Of a stretch of 41,269 nucleotides of DNA, positions 40,536 to 41,269 are shown piece by piece. The translations under genes were made by a program, and so were the position numbers. Source of the DNA: JAFAGX01 sp035623255. Its GTDB lineage: Bacteria > Acidobacteriota > Terriglobia > Terriglobales > Acidobacteriaceae. The DNA lies in contig DASPTU010000129.1 of NCBI GenBank assembly GCA_035623255.1, positions 1 through 41,269 of the forward strand, in the 5' to 3' direction. The notes under the pieces are model-generated. The model worked only from the letters and a program-made list of their open reading frames with translations, was not told the DNA's origin and made no database searches. How positions within the stretch are numbered: the stretch's first letter is position 1; each line of letters opens with the position of its first letter.

Positions 40536-41269
40536 ATGCCCCAACGAAAGCTGCTCGTCCTCAGTGTCGTAATCGTTACGGCGTTTCTTTTCGCGATCGA
40601 ACAGAATTCGCCACCGGCGGATAAGACGGCAGATGCTGCTCGCGTCAACAACATTGGCGCAGGCTACATGAACCAGCAGCTCTTTGAGAAAGCTCTCAAG
40701 AACTTTGAGGACGCCGCCCGGCTAGATCCAAATCTGCAGGTCGCCCGTGTGAATCAGGGGATCGCGCTGCTGAATCTGGGCCGGATTGAAGCCGCCAGAT
40801 CAACTCTTGAGGAAGTGGTCAAGCGCGATCCTAACGATGCGCACGCCTGGGACAACTTAGGGTTGTTGTATAAGAACTCCGGCGACGCGGACGGTGCTAT
40901 CACCGCCTTTCACCGAGCACTGGATGTGGGCGGAGATGACGCCGACACCTGGTATTTTCTTGGCTCGGTTTTTTCGCAGGCTAAGCAATATGACCGCGCG
41001 ATCAACGCCTTCAATCGGGCATTGAAGCTGAATTCTTTCCACGCTTCCGCCGAGTTCGGCCTCTCCCGTGACTATCAGCAGTCGGGAGACCTTACCCGAG
41101 CCCGCGAACACCTTACCCGCTTTCAGTACATCACGCAAAACAAATTAGGCTCCCCGATCAGTCTGGCTTACGGCGAACAGGGCAAGTATTCCCTCGCCGA
41201 AGAATCCCTCGCCGCGCAGGCAAAGGTTCCTCCGCAAATTGCCGTGAAGTTCGTCGACGTCACGAAAAA
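40536..41269 (+). CDS. TPR-repeat protein, 3'-truncated by window edge (probable TPR-FG-GAP fusion)
   Basis: An open frame from the ATG at 40536 runs without a stop to the window end (244 codons visible). An N-terminal membrane or signal segment (LLVLSVVIVTAFLFAI) is followed by about five tetratricopeptide repeats (INNIGAGYM-type start at about residue 38, then NQGIALLNLGRIEAA, DNLGLLYKNSGDADGA, YFLGSVFSQAKQYDRA, FGLSRDYQQSGDLTRA). The last visible residues, VKFVDVTKK, look like the opening of an FG-GAP/ASPIC domain (compare ITFRDITAQTG in the gene before), so the full protein is probably a TPR-propeller fusion. It follows the propeller gene by 77 bases and likely belongs to the same envelope module. 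Confidence 0.85.
   Translation, partial: MPQRKLLVLSVVIVTAFLFAIEQNSPPADKTADAARVNNIGAGYMNQQLFEKALKNFEDAARLDPNLQVARVNQGIALLNLGRIEAARSTLEEVVKRDPNDAHAWDNLGLLYKNSGDADGAITAFHRALDVGGDDADTWYFLGSVFSQAKQYDRAINAFNRALKLNSFHASAEFGLSRDYQQSGDLTRAREHLTRFQYITQNKLGSPISLAYGEQGKYSLAEESLAAQAKVPPQIAVKFVDVTK

Overview
The window is a gene-dense, mixed-strand but mostly plus-strand segment of a bacterial chromosome. An acidobacterium (Terriglobia-like, Acidobacteriota) is the most likely source. The pointers are a very large Oar-type TonB-dependent receptor with an N-terminal carboxypeptidase-regulatory-like domain, FG-GAP/ASPIC-UnbV proteins next to a multiheme cytochrome fused to TPRs, and a 9-base 'CTCTGTGT' type intergenic repeat. 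This assignment is inference from gene content; no rRNA or other marker gene is present. No tRNA, rRNA, CRISPR array, transposase, integrase or phage gene was seen. The first and last genes are cut by the window edges.

Layout. (1) 1-7124: a 2-oxoacid/aldehyde/amine module with an IlvB-like ThDP enzyme (partial), an aldehyde dehydrogenase, a two-subunit sulfopyruvate/phosphonopyruvate-decarboxylase-like ThDP enzyme, a P5C-dehydrogenase-like aldehyde dehydrogenase, a GntR/FCD repressor and a DAO-type FAD amine oxidase. (2) 7168-7593 (minus): a small secreted cytochrome c, then a 385-base gene-free promoter region. (3) 7982-12957: TonB-dependent receptor plus a secreted amidohydrolase. (4) 13022-17146: E1 alpha and E1 beta of a 2-oxoacid dehydrogenase, an SDR, and a leucine-dehydrogenase-like enzyme. 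(5) 17243-28482: a molybdenum hydroxylase set in CoxM-CoxS-CoxG-CoxL order, then PanE-like reductase, M24, M20, M24, a second PanE-like reductase, and an LLM flavin oxidoreductase. (6) 28488-30758 (minus): FAH-family hydrolase and a short homocitrate/isopropylmalate-synthase-like enzyme. (7) 30908-35770: Tat-exported M20 homologue, ornithine-cyclodeaminase-like protein, Crp/Fnr regulator, amidase. (8) 35861-41269: membrane pentaheme cytochrome with TPRs, a seven-bladed FG-GAP/ASPIC protein, and a TPR protein that probably continues into another FG-GAP domain.

How it may work together (inference). Regions 1-7 look like an accessory catabolic island for nitrogen-containing organic compounds: outer-membrane uptake, hydrolysis of C-N bonds (amidohydrolase, amidase, M20/M24 homologues), hydroxylation by a molybdenum enzyme, amine oxidation, and handling of the resulting 2-oxoacids and aldehydes by several ThDP enzymes and two aldehyde dehydrogenases. 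The substrate cannot be read from the sequence. The most unusual point is that the M24-M20-M24 triplet and the later Tat-exported M20 homologue all show substitutions at canonical metal-ligand positions. The triplet is flanked by two related PanE-like reductases, and the neighbouring CoxL-like subunit carries an active-site loop that matches neither form I nor form II CO dehydrogenase. Region 8 looks like a separate envelope/respiratory module.
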